From positions 442,477 to 506,476 of the forward strand of contig NZ_DS989904.1 of NCBI RefSeq assembly GCF_000155595.1: 64,000 nt of DNA, given 5' to 3'. Below the pieces are notes generated by a model. It was given only the letters and a program-made list of their open reading frames with translations, was not told the origin of the DNA and made no database searches. The DNA comes from Synechococcus sp. PCC 7335. Its GTDB lineage: Bacteria > Cyanobacteriota > Cyanobacteriia > Phormidesmidales > Phormidesmidaceae. A program made the translations under genes and the position numbers. Numbering within the stretch: position 1 is the stretch's first letter; each line of letters starts with the position of its first letter. This document shows, in pieces, positions 9,201 to 16,917 of the stretch.

Positions 9201-9276
9201 CACCAAGCAAGGGGACAAGCGTAAAGATCAAGAGAGCGCCAAGAACTTGAGCCATGGGGGCAAAGGGAGAGGGCAC
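6208..9276 (-). CDS. PlsY-like membrane domain fused to PEP-synthase/rifampin-phosphotransferase-like dikinase
   Basis: Large (1022 aa) fusion. Residues 1-195 hold six or so membrane segments resembling PlsY glycerol-3-phosphate acyltransferase (LGTGNISVSAAFYHGG near 45), but the PlsY His and glycine-rich GGKG motif appear replaced (GRYWGSQGAGTTN near 103). Residues 220-490 are a PPDK-type ATP-grasp domain (VVARSSATGEDSLNASAAGQ at 299, GVAFSRDPVTH at 375, IEWTFDGQQLWVLQSRPVT at 467). A helical middle region follows to about 930. The swivelling phosphohistidine domain ends the protein, with H981 in GGQLSHGAIIARE. The PEP/pyruvate-binding barrel is absent, as in rifampin phosphotransferases. 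The substrate is unknown. The start is GTG at 9276; an ATG at 9255 (MAQVLG) is a good alternative. Confidence 0.85.
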   Translation of the reverse strand: MPSPFAPMAQVLGALLIFTLVPLLGALPLTGWIVRAFTGKNLRQLGTGNISVSAAFYHGGTLVGVLAVLAEAFKGIFSILLARYFFGGDAVWPIISLMFIVMGRYWGSQGAGTTNVAWGFFVYDPVVAGLTFLISLISFTLLRMRDQGKLFVLVLMPVLTALRHPTDGMRILVVACLSGLVAWIYSKIPNDLDLIAANSAGESRRMFRFFQGDRALPTLSQPLEASKVGPKAATLSQLHALGYPVPPGYVLPAGDDPAALIKAVFPNPNLTTTNPTASTTATNLSVGSRQPASERGITVVARSSATGEDSLNASAAGQYVSVTEITSPQALERAITVCLNAYNAPSAIRYRQDRNLPEGRMNVLVQPHIFGTYSGVAFSRDPVTHIGDTVVVEALPGDASRVVSGQITPERYQVNVGELPEDADWHLPEETTLPVEGHGQVPNRLIQRVAYLARHLEDSFHGIPQDIEWTFDGQQLWVLQSRPVTTLIPIWTRKIAAEVIPGAIRPLTWSINRPLTCGVWGDLFTTVLKRRAEGIDFSQTATLHYARAYFNATLLGDIFTRMGLPPDSLEFLTRGAKFQRPPLMTTLQNLPGLLRLAAQENGLPSQFAKADSEDFSPALARWQDQPAGELTESAVVERIEEILALLKQATYYNILAPLSVALRQAILKVDLASLDSSKNPEVRALEEIKQMAVQLRSHLSELGLKSPITSDLQTPNSSASLFAALAEHPDGHLVFDQIDRFLDRYGYLSEVATDIAVPTWRESPQPVRELLTQYLLNPKASQLNTGIAQQSSSTQRSKSVKSTWKSRQVQTRLDLKGRVAEVYDRLLATLRSCFVELESRWLSADYLESQGDLFFLTWSDIRTQITNPLPAAELRLKIHLEKARWESQKEQRVPYLIYGQTANTPLVNTNVVPASAGVLKGIGASAGQAEGNVHVLETLSGDITKIDTQTILVVPYTDAGWSPLLARIGGLIAEVGGQLSHGAIIAREYGIPAVMNVNDATQKLTTGQRVRIDGQNGTVEIL

Positions 9277-9410
9277 ACACTGGCCCCGTGAAGGCCACGG
9301 ACGATGGCACGACAGCCAACGGCACAGTAGAGTTGAAATTAGAGATTTCTAATTCTAAGGTAGGGGTCTGTGGTTTTAGGAAAGGGCGCTACATCTATTA
9401 AGAAATTAAG

Positions 9411-9451
9411 CAAAAAGACATCGGGGTAGCTGTGACCTACTGCCCCAATGT
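9411..9451 (-). terminator. Probable intrinsic terminator downstream of htpX
   Basis: On the minus strand, interrupted stem ACAT-GGGG-TAG pairs with CTA-CCCC-ATGT around a short loop and is followed by CTTTTTG. It lies about 110 nt after the htpX stop. Confidence 0.5.
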
Positions 9452-9517
9452 CTTTGGCGTCTTTGGATAATGTCTTTGGAATAGATTGAACCTATTGAAA
9501 GGTAGGCACTGTTAGTA

Positions 9518-9555
9518 GGCCAGTAGGCGCTATCTACTAATAGCGCCTACTGGCC
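9518..9555. other. Perfect 15-bp inverted repeat immediately after htpX
   Basis: GGCCAGTAGGCGCTA at 9518-9532 pairs perfectly with TAGCGCCTACTGGCC at 9541-9555, with an 8-nt loop. It starts 5 bp beyond the htpX stop but no T-tract follows on the minus strand. It may protect the mRNA 3' end or act with the hairpin at 9411. The spacer 9277-9559 otherwise holds nothing I recognise. Confidence 0.75.
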
Positions 9556-9559
9556 GAAA

Positions 9560-10444
9560 TCAGAAGCCGACAGAGGGAGTTCCTTTAATATTTTGGGTCT
9601 GTTCGAGTTCTAGTAGGCGAGCCACTCTATCGTCAGTGGAAGGATGGGTAGAAAAAAGACTACGCATCATCTGCTGAGGCACTGCGTTGATAATTAGCAG
9701 AGGCTCAAAGGCAGGGTTAGCGTTCATTGGCATCCGTTGGGCGCTAGCTTCTAAGCGCTTTAGAGCGGTCGCGAGCGCCCTTGGGTTGCCGGTAAGCTGG
9801 GCAGCGCCAGCGTCAGCAGCAAATTCTCGGGTGCGGGAGATACCCATTTGAATAACAGTAGCGGCCATAGGAGCAAGGAAAATAGTGGCCATCAGCGCGA
9901 TTGGGTTAGCGCCGTTACCTTCGCGATCGCGATTCCCCCCGAAAAACATGCTGTACTGAAGCATCTGGGCTAGAAATGTGATTGCCCCACCAATCGTTGC
10001 AGCCACCGCCTGAGTTAACGTATCCCGATTGATAATATGTGTTAGCTCATGCGCTAGTACGCCTTCTAACTCTTCTGTAGACAGTGCTCTGACAATGCCT
10101 TGAGTAACAGCAACCGCCGCATGCTCTGGGTCACGGCCCGTGGCAAAGGCATTTGCAGCCTCACCAGGAACTAGATAAACATCGGGCATCGGAATTTCAG
10201 CTTTAGCGGCTAGGCGTTCGACCATACTGTAGATTTCAGGCAGCTGCGCTCTGGTGACTGGCTGAGCATTGTAGGCTTTTAGCGCAATCTGGTCAGAGTA
10301 GAACCACGAGCCAAAGTTAGTTACAGCAGCAATACCCAAACCCAAGAGTGCACCTGTGCCACCATAGAGCGCGTAACCAATGACGACAAGCAACCCCGAC
10401 AATAGGCTTAATAGTGCAACCGTTTTAAGCTGACCTTTTTCCAT
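9560..10444 (-). CDS. htpX: HtpX-type membrane zinc metalloprotease (M48)
   Basis: Membrane-bound peptidase of the HtpX/M48 family, which degrades misfolded membrane proteins. The zinc motif is HELTH with ligands H132 and H136 and catalytic E133. The third ligand is expected in the downstream TREFAADAGAAQLTG segment. Two N-terminal hydrophobic segments (about 9-28 and 30-48) and two more around 147-200 give the usual topology. The length of 294 fits. Monocistronic on the minus strand, with hairpins downstream. In cyanobacteria several M48 paralogues exist, so the exact orthology is not certain. Confidence 0.88.
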   Translation of the reverse strand: MEKGQLKTVALLSLLSGLLVVIGYALYGGTGALLGLGIAAVTNFGSWFYSDQIALKAYNAQPVTRAQLPEIYSMVERLAAKAEIPMPDVYLVPGEAANAFATGRDPEHAAVAVTQGIVRALSTEELEGVLAHELTHIINRDTLTQAVAATIGGAITFLAQMLQYSMFFGGNRDREGNGANPIALMATIFLAPMAATVIQMGISRTREFAADAGAAQLTGNPRALATALKRLEASAQRMPMNANPAFEPLLIINAVPQQMMRSLFSTHPSTDDRVARLLELEQTQNIKGTPSVGF

Positions 10445-10985
10445 TTGATTTTCCCGACTTCTGTCTTAGTGTTCTATCTGCTTTTCTGTCACTTACCCTT
10501 CGCTATCGCCACATAATCGACGTTAGCTAATCAAAATTTCTATCATTGTAAAAATGTGCTACAAGTTCAGTCTTCTACCCTAGGAGAGGAAACCTTTGAA
10601 AGGGAAACATAGGAGTAGAAGCCGACATGACTGGTGGGGGGACAATCTAATGGCTATAAAGAGTAAGCATGTACTCGCTTCTACGGCTTTATGCGCAGCA
10701 CCCTGATCAGGTATCATCAGGCGTCCCATTCTGGTAATAGAATCACTCGTTCTATGACTAAGCCAAGCCAAACTGCTACTCGTTCAAAGCGATTGAAGTA
10801 GAACTTGTTGAAGTAGAAACTATCAAGCCAGCTAAAGCAAAGGAAGCCGCAACTATTGAACTCGTTAGTAATTTGATCTAAGCGAATACTTACGTGGCGT
10901 TCTTGCGGATGCGCTAGCACGCTAAGCTGAAGGTACTTGTATCTAACCTGTTACTAGTTGCCCCTGTAGGCTCCTTCTGCTCTCA
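10445..10985. other. Gene-poor spacer, possibly with a decayed small gene
   Basis: About 540 bp between divergent htpX and the exported-protein gene, so it should contain both promoters. On the plus strand, 10754-10881 reads MTKPSQTATRSKR in one frame, and then after a one-base shift a K/E/V-rich segment ending at TAA 10879-10881. This looks like coding sequence broken by a frameshift, next to the direct repeat TTGAAGTAGAA. Opposite-strand open frames here are F/N/S-rich, as expected of antisense. Confidence 0.3.
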
Positions 10986-11870
10986 ATGAATCCGACTAGA
11001 CATAAGCTACGTAAGCGTGTCCAACGTAATCTGGTCTTGTTTGGTCTGCTTGCCTTTGTCTGGCTGATGTGTAGCGGCAACGCGGCAGGGGAAAGCCTCA
11101 CCGAGCGTCAACAGGCTTTTCCAGACTGGACTAGCAAACCGACTGTGCAAGCATCTGATGGAGATCTCGTTTATCCGAAGTGGATGGTAGGGACCTGGCG
11201 GATGAGTTCTACACTAATCAGCATGGTAGCTCCACTAGCGCCTGAGATCGTAACGCCAGGATTTGAAGGGAATCGCCAATTTCTACACAAAGCCATTCCA
11301 GCCTTAGTTCGGTTTGTACCTAGGGTAGTCTCTAAAGGAGGCTTCCTAGGAAGATCGCTACCTGCGTATATAGAAGACGCTGATGAGAAGGATATCGAGA
11401 TTATCTCTGATCGCGCTTTCAACGGACTCAGTTTAGCCCGGGCCTATTTAGGTGATGACTGGGTAAAAGCAGTAAAGGTTGACCCGAACGATCCCAATCG
11501 GCAGATCACTTTCTTGAAAGACGATCGGCAGCTAATTTCTACAGTGACAGGTCGACAGGTCGAAATGCCTAACCTGGGAACTTTTGCCACCACTGAGATC
11601 TTTCAGCAGTTCTTTCGTAATCCTGGGCGATCCTTCTCCGTTAGTGACGACACCCCCACTGTATATTTGAACGAAGTAGAAAACACCACAGTTTACCGAA
11701 AGCGCGGCGATGCAAACTTTCCAATTGTGGCCGATCAGATTACGGCAATCTATCTTTCGCCGCAAGACCCTGATTACTTTAAGGCAAAAGGTCAGCCCGT
11801 AGCACTTTATCGATATCAACTTTCTTTTAGCCCAGTTCAAGCGAGTGCCGCTTTTGATGTAGATAGCTAG
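10986..11870 (+). CDS. Hypothetical exported/lumenal protein, cyanobacterial
   Basis: Not firmly recognised. A basic N-terminus followed by the hydrophobic stretch LVLFGLLAFVWLMCSG (about residues 16-31) looks like a signal peptide or anchor. The Cys in MCSGNAAG could mark a lipoprotein, but the lipobox is imperfect. The mature part begins with a short helix, then YPKWMVGTWRMSS, a lipocalin-like entry also seen in lumenal proteins of plants and cyanobacteria. The rest is beta-rich (RQITFLKDDRQLISTVTGRQVEM, VENTTVYRKRGD). Its 3' end overlaps the convergent SRPBCC gene by 4 bp. A role near the thylakoid is inference only. Confidence 0.72.
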   Translation: MNPTRHKLRKRVQRNLVLFGLLAFVWLMCSGNAAGESLTERQQAFPDWTSKPTVQASDGDLVYPKWMVGTWRMSSTLISMVAPLAPEIVTPGFEGNRQFLHKAIPALVRFVPRVVSKGGFLGRSLPAYIEDADEKDIEIISDRAFNGLSLARAYLGDDWVKAVKVDPNDPNRQITFLKDDRQLISTVTGRQVEMPNLGTFATTEIFQQFFRNPGRSFSVSDDTPTVYLNEVENTTVYRKRGDANFPIVADQITAIYLSPQDPDYFKAKGQPVALYRYQLSFSPVQASAAFDVDS

Positions 11871-12556
11871 CGACGGCGTGGATCATAGCGGGGTGGGTAA
11901 TCTGGCGGATAGTCTCGAGGGTAATCTGGCGGATAGTCTCGAGGGTAATCTGGCGGATAGTCGTTCCGACGACCGTAATCTGGGTAGCCAGGCTCGTTGC
12001 GGGGGTATCCCTGCTCATAGCCACCTCGATTTGGAGGCGCGTTGTAGGGTGGATTGCCGTAGCGGCGATCGTCATAGTAAGGCCAGTTGCGAGAGTCTTG
12101 ATCTAGGTAGCGATCGCCCAAGACCGAATTCTCAACATACATCTTCAGCTGCTGGGCCATCCGCCGTAGACCTTGTCTTTCATCTTGGCGAATAAAGGGT
12201 AAGAAAACTTTTGACAGAATGCCGGAGAAGAGCTCACGGTGAATGTAGTGAGTGCGACCAGGTACATTTTCACGCAGCTCGAAGATATGCTCACTGCGCA
12301 AACCCGGAATAGTAGAGATCCAGCGCATCATATAGGGTGGACGCACCATTGTGATCAGCGGCTGAAACTCAGTTTCTTCATCACCTTCTAACCTTTGCAT
12401 AGCCAGAAAGATTTCGCCGCCTCGGGTAATACGCAATCCAGGATCGCAGTCATACAAGAAGGTATTCCAATAGCGCCACTGATCCTTACGAAGCAGCGCT
12501 TCCCAAACGACACTTTGGGGGGCGTTGATGTCGATTTCGGCGTAGAGGGAAGGCAT
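11867..12556 (-). CDS. SRPBCC (START/polyketide-cyclase-like) protein with proline/tyrosine repeat tail
   Basis: Residues 1-150 form an SRPBCC helix-grip domain, a hydrophobic ligand-binding fold (MPSLYAEIDINAPQSVVWEAL start, LRSEHIFELRENVPGRTHYIHRELFSG). The tail after about residue 165 is low complexity and rich in Pro, Tyr, Asp and Arg. It ends in three copies of the octamer DYPPDYPR plus RYDPRRR, encoded by a 24-bp tandem repeat. The ligand is unknown. The tail looks like an intrinsically disordered extension that could self-associate. The gene is convergent with, and overlaps, the exported-protein gene. Confidence 0.8.
   Translation of the reverse strand: MPSLYAEIDINAPQSVVWEALLRKDQWRYWNTFLYDCDPGLRITRGGEIFLAMQRLEGDEETEFQPLITMVRPPYMMRWISTIPGLRSEHIFELRENVPGRTHYIHRELFSGILSKVFLPFIRQDERQGLRRMAQQLKMYVENSVLGDRYLDQDSRNWPYYDDRRYGNPPYNAPPNRGGYEQGYPRNEPGYPDYGRRNDYPPDYPRDYPPDYPRDYPPDYPPRYDPRRR
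11895..11962. repeat. 24-bp tandem repeat (about 2.8 copies) in the SRPBCC tail
   Basis: Units start at 11895, 11919 and 11943. The first two are identical and the third matches for 20 bases. Being a multiple of 3, the repeat keeps the frame of the DYPPDYPR octamers on the minus strand. Confidence 0.95.
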
Positions 12557-12706
12557 GGATAAGTAGGAACGACGTGAAGGATAAAGGATGAACGGGATTT
12601 GGGTTGATCTTATACTTTCCGGCGCTCAATTGGTCGGTAGTGTAGGGACGAAACAAGATACCCTTTAGTTCATCCTGTATCATTCCTACTTCATCCTTGT
12701 TCTCTT

Positions 12707-14098
12707 ATGGTCAGTTTGACGCCAAATCCTAGCTATAGTTTGACGCTCCGCATTAAGCTGCCAAATCAGGTAGGTGCACTAACCAAGGTAATAGAGGCGA
12801 TCGCCTGCTCAGGCGGCAGTCTTGGCAACATCGACATCGTAGAGAAGAGTCGCGAATATACTGTCCGCGATGTGTCGGCGGATGCTTCTGGAACGGCAGC
12901 GGCCGCAGCGATTGAAAAGGCGGTGCGATCGCTCAGCGATATCGAGGTCCTAAACACGTATGATCGCACTTTTGCTCTCCACAAAGGCGGCAAACTGAGG
13001 GTAGAGGCCAAAATTCCATTGCGTGAGCAAGACGATTTGGCGATGGCCTACACACCGGGGGTAGGCCGCGTGTGCGTAGAGATTGCTAATAACCCCGAAA
13101 GCGTCTACGACTATACAATCAAAGGAAATACGGTAGCAATCGTCAGTGATGGCAGCGCGGTGCTAGGACTTGGCAATTTGGGCGCTGCAGGCTCAATGCC
13201 AGTGATGGAAGGTAAGGCGATGCTATTCAAGGAGTTTTCCGGTCTAGATGCCTTTCCGATTTGCTTAGATACGCAAGATACCGAGGAAATCATTGAGACG
13301 GTCAAGCGAATTGCGCCCGTATTTGGGGCGATAAATCTAGAAGATATTAGTGCGCCGCGCTGCTTTGAGATTGAGAAGCGATTGCAGGCGGACTTAGATA
13401 TTCCGGTCTTTCATGACGATCAGCACGGTACGGCGATTGTGAGCTTGGCGGCGCTGATCAATTCGCTAAAGCTAGTGAAAAAAAATATAAGTGAGATTCG
13501 CCTAGTCATTAACGGAGCCGGAGCAGCGGGTCTGTCCATGGGACGACTATTCAAGCGAGCCGGATTACAGGAGTTGATTATCTGTGATTCCAAAGGCATT
13601 ATCAGCCGCGATCGCACCGACTTGAGCGCAGCTAAAAAAGAATTTGCCGTTGATAAGTTTGGCACCCTAGCCGATGCGATGAAGGGCGCAGATGTCTTTA
13701 TGGGAGTTAGCGCGCCAGGTGTCGTCACTGTAGAAATGGTGAAGTCGATGGCGGCTGATCCGATCGTATTCGCGATGGCTAATCCTATTCCTGAAATTCA
13801 GCCAGAGCTAATCGAAGGGATTGTTGCAGTTGTAGCGACCGGGCGCAGCGACTATCCAAATCAAATCAACAATGTGCTGGCATTTCCTGGGGTCATTCGA
13901 GGGGCGCTAGACTGCCGGGCCAAGGAAATTACAACAGAAATGTTCTTAGCAGCAGGCAATGCGATCGCCTCTTTAATACCCGACGAGGAACTAACACCTA
14001 ACAACATCATGCCTTCTGTCTTCGATTCTAGAGTAGCCCCTGCTGTCTCAGTCGCTGTACAAGAGGTTGCTAGATCTGCTGGAATCGCCAGGAAGTAG
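12707..14098 (+). CDS. Malic enzyme with N-terminal ACT domain
   Basis: NAD(P)-dependent decarboxylating malate dehydrogenase giving pyruvate and CO2. Residues 9-85 are an ACT regulatory domain (LRIKLPNQVGALTKVIEAIACSG). The malic N-domain starts at KLRVEAKIPL near 93 with the hallmark YTPGVGRVC. Substrate/metal residues lie in NLEDISAPRCFEIE and VFHDDQHGTAIV. The Rossmann motif is INGAGAAGLSMGRLF near 268. Length 463 fits ACT-bearing malic enzymes. Amino-acid or nucleotide control through the ACT domain is plausible but not shown. The next gene starts 2 bp after the stop, so the two are probably translationally coupled. Confidence 0.92.
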   Translation: MVSLTPNPSYSLTLRIKLPNQVGALTKVIEAIACSGGSLGNIDIVEKSREYTVRDVSADASGTAAAAAIEKAVRSLSDIEVLNTYDRTFALHKGGKLRVEAKIPLREQDDLAMAYTPGVGRVCVEIANNPESVYDYTIKGNTVAIVSDGSAVLGLGNLGAAGSMPVMEGKAMLFKEFSGLDAFPICLDTQDTEEIIETVKRIAPVFGAINLEDISAPRCFEIEKRLQADLDIPVFHDDQHGTAIVSLAALINSLKLVKKNISEIRLVINGAGAAGLSMGRLFKRAGLQELIICDSKGIISRDRTDLSAAKKEFAVDKFGTLADAMKGADVFMGVSAPGVVTVEMVKSMAADPIVFAMANPIPEIQPELIEGIVAVVATGRSDYPNQINNVLAFPGVIRGALDCRAKEITTEMFLAAGNAIASLIPDEELTPNNIMPSVFDSRVAPAVSVAVQEVARSAGIARK

Positions 14099-14100
14099 AC

Positions 14101-14514
14101 GTGTCAAAGCTCACTTATTCGCTACCGATCTATCCCTTTCATATCGATGCGATGGGTCATGTGAACAACATCGTCTACATTCAGTGGATGGAGGTTGGCC
14201 GCGTGCTGCTATTAGAAGCGATCGCCATGCCAATAGAAGAAACTATCAAAACAGGCTTCGGTCCTGCATTGATAGAAACTCACATTAGCTACAAGCTGCC
14301 GTTGTATCTGGGGGATAGCGTTTCAGCCTCAATTTGGCTATCGCAGTTGCGTGGCGCTTCGGCGATTCTAGGGTTTGAATTCTTCAATCAAGCTGAAGAA
14401 TGTGTAGCATTTGGTTCACAAAAAGGCGTCTTTATCGACCTTGAAAGCAAGCGACCCAAGCGACTAGATAAAGCGCAAAGAGAGAGATTTTTGAGATACC
14501 TCATTACAGAGTGA
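14101..14514 (+). CDS. Hotdog-fold acyl-CoA thioesterase (4HBT/DHNA-CoA hydrolase-like)
   Basis: Single hotdog-domain thioesterase of 137 residues starting at a GTG 2 bp after the malic-enzyme stop. It shows the 4HBT signature FHIDAMGHVNNIVYIQWME, with likely catalytic D16 and HVNN at 20-23. In cyanobacteria this family includes the 1,4-dihydroxy-2-naphthoyl-CoA thioesterase of phylloquinone synthesis, but general acyl-CoA thioesterases look the same, so I leave the symbol empty. Coupling with malic enzyme is positional only. Confidence 0.85.
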   Translation: MSKLTYSLPIYPFHIDAMGHVNNIVYIQWMEVGRVLLLEAIAMPIEETIKTGFGPALIETHISYKLPLYLGDSVSASIWLSQLRGASAILGFEFFNQAEECVAFGSQKGVFIDLESKRPKRLDKAQRERFLRYLITE

Positions 14515-14607
14515 CCCTCAAACCTGTAACTGCGGAATGAGTCTTGCGGCTCACGCTTTGTCATAAACTATTTCGTAAGACAGCAATTCACTGAGGATAA
14601 AACTCTT

Positions 14608-15090
14608 ATGCTAAACGAACAGGCCAAAAAGACCATGCTGCGCAAAATTCCTCATGGGCTGTATATCTGTGGCGTTAAGGACGGAGACGACGTCAATGGA
14701 TTCACCGCAAGCTGGGTCATGCAGTCTTCGTTTACACCTCCGTTAGTAATTACTTGTATTAAAGCGGATTCGACCTCTCATGCGATGGTAAAAGCCAGCG
14801 GTGTCTTTTCTTTAAGCGTCTTAGAAGAGGGCCAGAAGGAAATTGCTCAGAACTTTTTTAAGCCTTTGCGCCGAACCGGCAATAAGTTTGAAGATATTGA
14901 GTTCTACGAAGGTGAAGAAACAGGCTGCCCAATCATCAAAGACTCGTTAGGCTACGTGGAGTGCAGCGTGGTCGGCTCGGTTGAAGAAGGCGATCACACT
15001 GTATTTGTCGGCGAAGTAATCGGCGCAGGCGAGCACCGTGAGGGTCAGCCGCTGCTGCTGGAGGATACTGGCTGGAACTACGGCGGATAA
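14608..15090 (+). CDS. Flavin reductase-like FMN-binding protein
   Basis: Split-barrel flavin reductase-domain protein of 160 residues (GLYICGVKDGDDVNGFTASWVMQSSFTPPLVI fold pattern near residues 12-45, FSLSVLEEGQ, DHTVFVGEVIGAGE). This domain binds FMN and uses NAD(P)H. It also occurs as the C-terminal module of cyanobacterial flavodiiron proteins, so an electron-transfer role is plausible, though no diiron domain is attached here. ATG at 14608 follows GAGGATAAAA. A strong hairpin lies just downstream. Confidence 0.82.
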   Translation: MLNEQAKKTMLRKIPHGLYICGVKDGDDVNGFTASWVMQSSFTPPLVITCIKADSTSHAMVKASGVFSLSVLEEGQKEIAQNFFKPLRRTGNKFEDIEFYEGEETGCPIIKDSLGYVECSVVGSVEEGDHTVFVGEVIGAGEHREGQPLLLEDTGWNYGG

Positions 15091-15107
15091 GAGTTAAGTA
15101 GTCAATG

Positions 15108-15133
15108 CTATCTCTGCCTAATGGCAGAGATAG
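15108..15133 (+). terminator. Hairpin after the flavin reductase-like gene
   Basis: Perfect 11-bp stem CTATCTCTGCC/GGCAGAGATAG with a TAAT loop. There is no immediate T-run, although GTTTTT appears about 10 nt later. It may be a terminator or a 3' stabiliser. Confidence 0.5.
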
Positions 15134-15209
15134 TGAGTAGATCGTTTTTGAACGACAGGCTGACAGCTATAAAGGACATAGTAATAGAGCGGTTAATTGG
15201 GCACAGCTG

Positions 15210-16343
15210 ATGGTTCCTGACTTTACGATAGGTGTCGAAGAAGAGTATCAAATTGTCGATCCAGAAACGCGATCGCTCGCTGACTGCTCAAAATCTTTGA
15301 TCAAAACCAACCAGAATTCCAATACCGAGCAAGAAATCGTTCATGAGCTATTTCGCTGCGAAGTAGAGATTGCAACGGGCATTTGTCACACGCTCGATGA
15401 TGTTCGACGGGCACTGGTTCAGGCTAGGACAGCAGTCATCGAAGCAGCGCAGGATAATGGAGCTGTGATCGCAGCTGCCGGTACCCATCCGTTTTCTCCT
15501 TGGGAGGAGCAAGAGGTTACCCCAAAGGAACGCTACTATGCGCTACAAGAAGATCTTCAACAGATTATCAAAGAGTTAATTATATTAGGATGCCATGTGC
15601 ATGTCGGCGTAGAAGATAGAGAAATGGCCGTCCAGATTAGCAATCGTGCCCGCATTTGGCTACCTCTGCTGCTGTCGCTTACCGCTAACTCTCCATTCTG
15701 TGACGGGAAAGACACTGGCTACGACAGCTATCGCATGGCGCTGTGGTGCCGTCTACCGACCGCTGGGCCACCGCCGTTTTTTGAGAACTACGCCGACTAT
15801 CAGGGTTTTATCCAGAAGCTGATAGACACCGATATCACCGACGACCCGACTAAGGTCTATTGGGATATTCGCCTATCTGAGCGCTTTCCTACAATTGAAT
15901 TTCGTATGTCTGATGTCTGCGCCAGCATTGAAGAGGCGGTCATGCTAGCAGGTATTATCCGAGCACTAGCCTATACCTGTTATCAGGATGTCATTAACGG
16001 TCAGCCAGCGTTGCCTGTGCGAGGTGAGATGCTCAAAGCTGCTATGTGGCAAGCCGCTCGGCATGGACTCAGCGGTGAACTCATTGACTTTGCTACGACG
16101 GAATCTGTTCCGGCAAAGACGCTGGTGCAATCTTTTATGCGCTATATCCAACCAGGCTTAGCACATTTTGGAGACGAGGCAATCGTCAAAAAAGAAGTAG
16201 ATAAAATCTTAAGTGAAGGCAATAGTGCCCAGCGGCAGCGAGCAGTCTATGAGAAAACGAGCAGCTTAGAATCCGTTGTTGACGACATTGTCAGACGCAG
16301 CGCTATGCAGACGGGCGTTGAGCTACAACCCAAAGAGGTTTAA
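15210..16343 (+). CDS. Glutamate-cysteine ligase family 2 (YbdK/EgtA-like carboxylate-amine ligase)
   Basis: GCS2-superfamily ATP-dependent ligase of 377 residues. It begins with the family hallmark FTIGVEEEYQIVDPET, followed by LFRCEVEIATGICHT, CHVHVGVED near residue 129, and FPTIEFRMSDVCAS near 227. In cyanobacteria such enzymes are thought to make gamma-glutamylcysteine for glutathione, and the same family includes EgtA. With egtBCD only 12 kb away, a supply of gamma-glutamylcysteine to EgtB is a reasonable inference. The substrate cannot be read from sequence. Start ATG at 15210. Confidence 0.85.
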   Translation: MVPDFTIGVEEEYQIVDPETRSLADCSKSLIKTNQNSNTEQEIVHELFRCEVEIATGICHTLDDVRRALVQARTAVIEAAQDNGAVIAAAGTHPFSPWEEQEVTPKERYYALQEDLQQIIKELIILGCHVHVGVEDREMAVQISNRARIWLPLLLSLTANSPFCDGKDTGYDSYRMALWCRLPTAGPPPFFENYADYQGFIQKLIDTDITDDPTKVYWDIRLSERFPTIEFRMSDVCASIEEAVMLAGIIRALAYTCYQDVINGQPALPVRGEMLKAAMWQAARHGLSGELIDFATTESVPAKTLVQSFMRYIQPGLAHFGDEAIVKKEVDKILSEGNSAQRQRAVYEKTSSLESVVDDIVRRSAMQTGVELQPKEV

Positions 16344-16442
16344 AGTGATCACTCAGGTGCTACGCTCACCCTATTCCGCATCCACCTGTATATCTCCACC
16401 TACTATATTTCATATATTCTGTTCAGGCGAACCCTATCAAGT

Positions 16443-16844
16443 TCATCCCATCAATATTACGTTGTCTATCACGTGAATAATGCCGTTAGTTGCCTCTATA
16501 TCCGCAGCGACAACGGTGGCATTTTTGACTTCAAAAACGGGATCGACTCGGATAGGAATAGGGGAGCTTTCCAGCGAGGTCAGACTCTCTTCTGTGGCTA
16601 GGTCAGATTGCTGCCAGCGACCAGAAACAACATGATATTTCAAGATTCTAGCTAGTTGGGGTGGATTATCCACCAGCGTCTGAATAGTGCCAGGTGGTAG
16701 CTTAGCAAACGCATCATCTGTCGGTGCAAAGACTGTAAAGGGGCCATCACTAGCTAGCGCCTCGACCAGATCAGCGGCTTGAACGGCTGCGACAAGGGTC
16801 GAAAAGCCTTCTGTACTAACGGCAATTTCAACAATGTTGGGCAT
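16443..16844 (-). CDS. cupS: CupS, fasciclin-domain subunit of NDH-1MS
   Basis: Single FAS1 domain of 133 residues ([20 protein letters not shown] start, [43 protein letters not shown]). It is the last gene of ndhF3-ndhD3-cupA-cupS, the position of the small CupS subunit in other cyanobacteria, where CupS has a fasciclin-like fold and belongs to the NDH-1MS CO2-uptake complex. I chose the ATG at 16844 because the upstream in-frame extension is not FAS1-like. FAS1 proteins also occur as secreted adhesins, but this one has no signal peptide. Confidence 0.85.
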   Translation of the reverse strand: MPNIVEIAVSTEGFSTLVAAVQAADLVEALASDGPFTVFAPTDDAFAKLPPGTIQTLVDNPPQLARILKYHVVSGRWQQSDLATEESLTSLESSPIPIRVDPVFEVKNATVVAADIEATNGIIHVIDNVILMG

Positions 16845-16917
16845 GGAAGAGAAGGATGAAGGAGGAATGATAAATAATAAGTAGGGTTGTTGGTGAGTCA
16901 ATCTAGATTGCGATCGC

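Noticed and set aside
10580-10920. Minus-strand open frames of 63 and 67 codons in the htpX spacer
   Set aside because: Phe/Asn/Ser-rich composition typical of antisense, no RBS, and the plus strand there reads more like decayed coding DNA.
11878-12195. Plus-strand open frame with repeated NLADSLEG
   Set aside because: It is the antisense of the 24-bp repeat and SRPBCC coding region. The repeat opens several frames at once.
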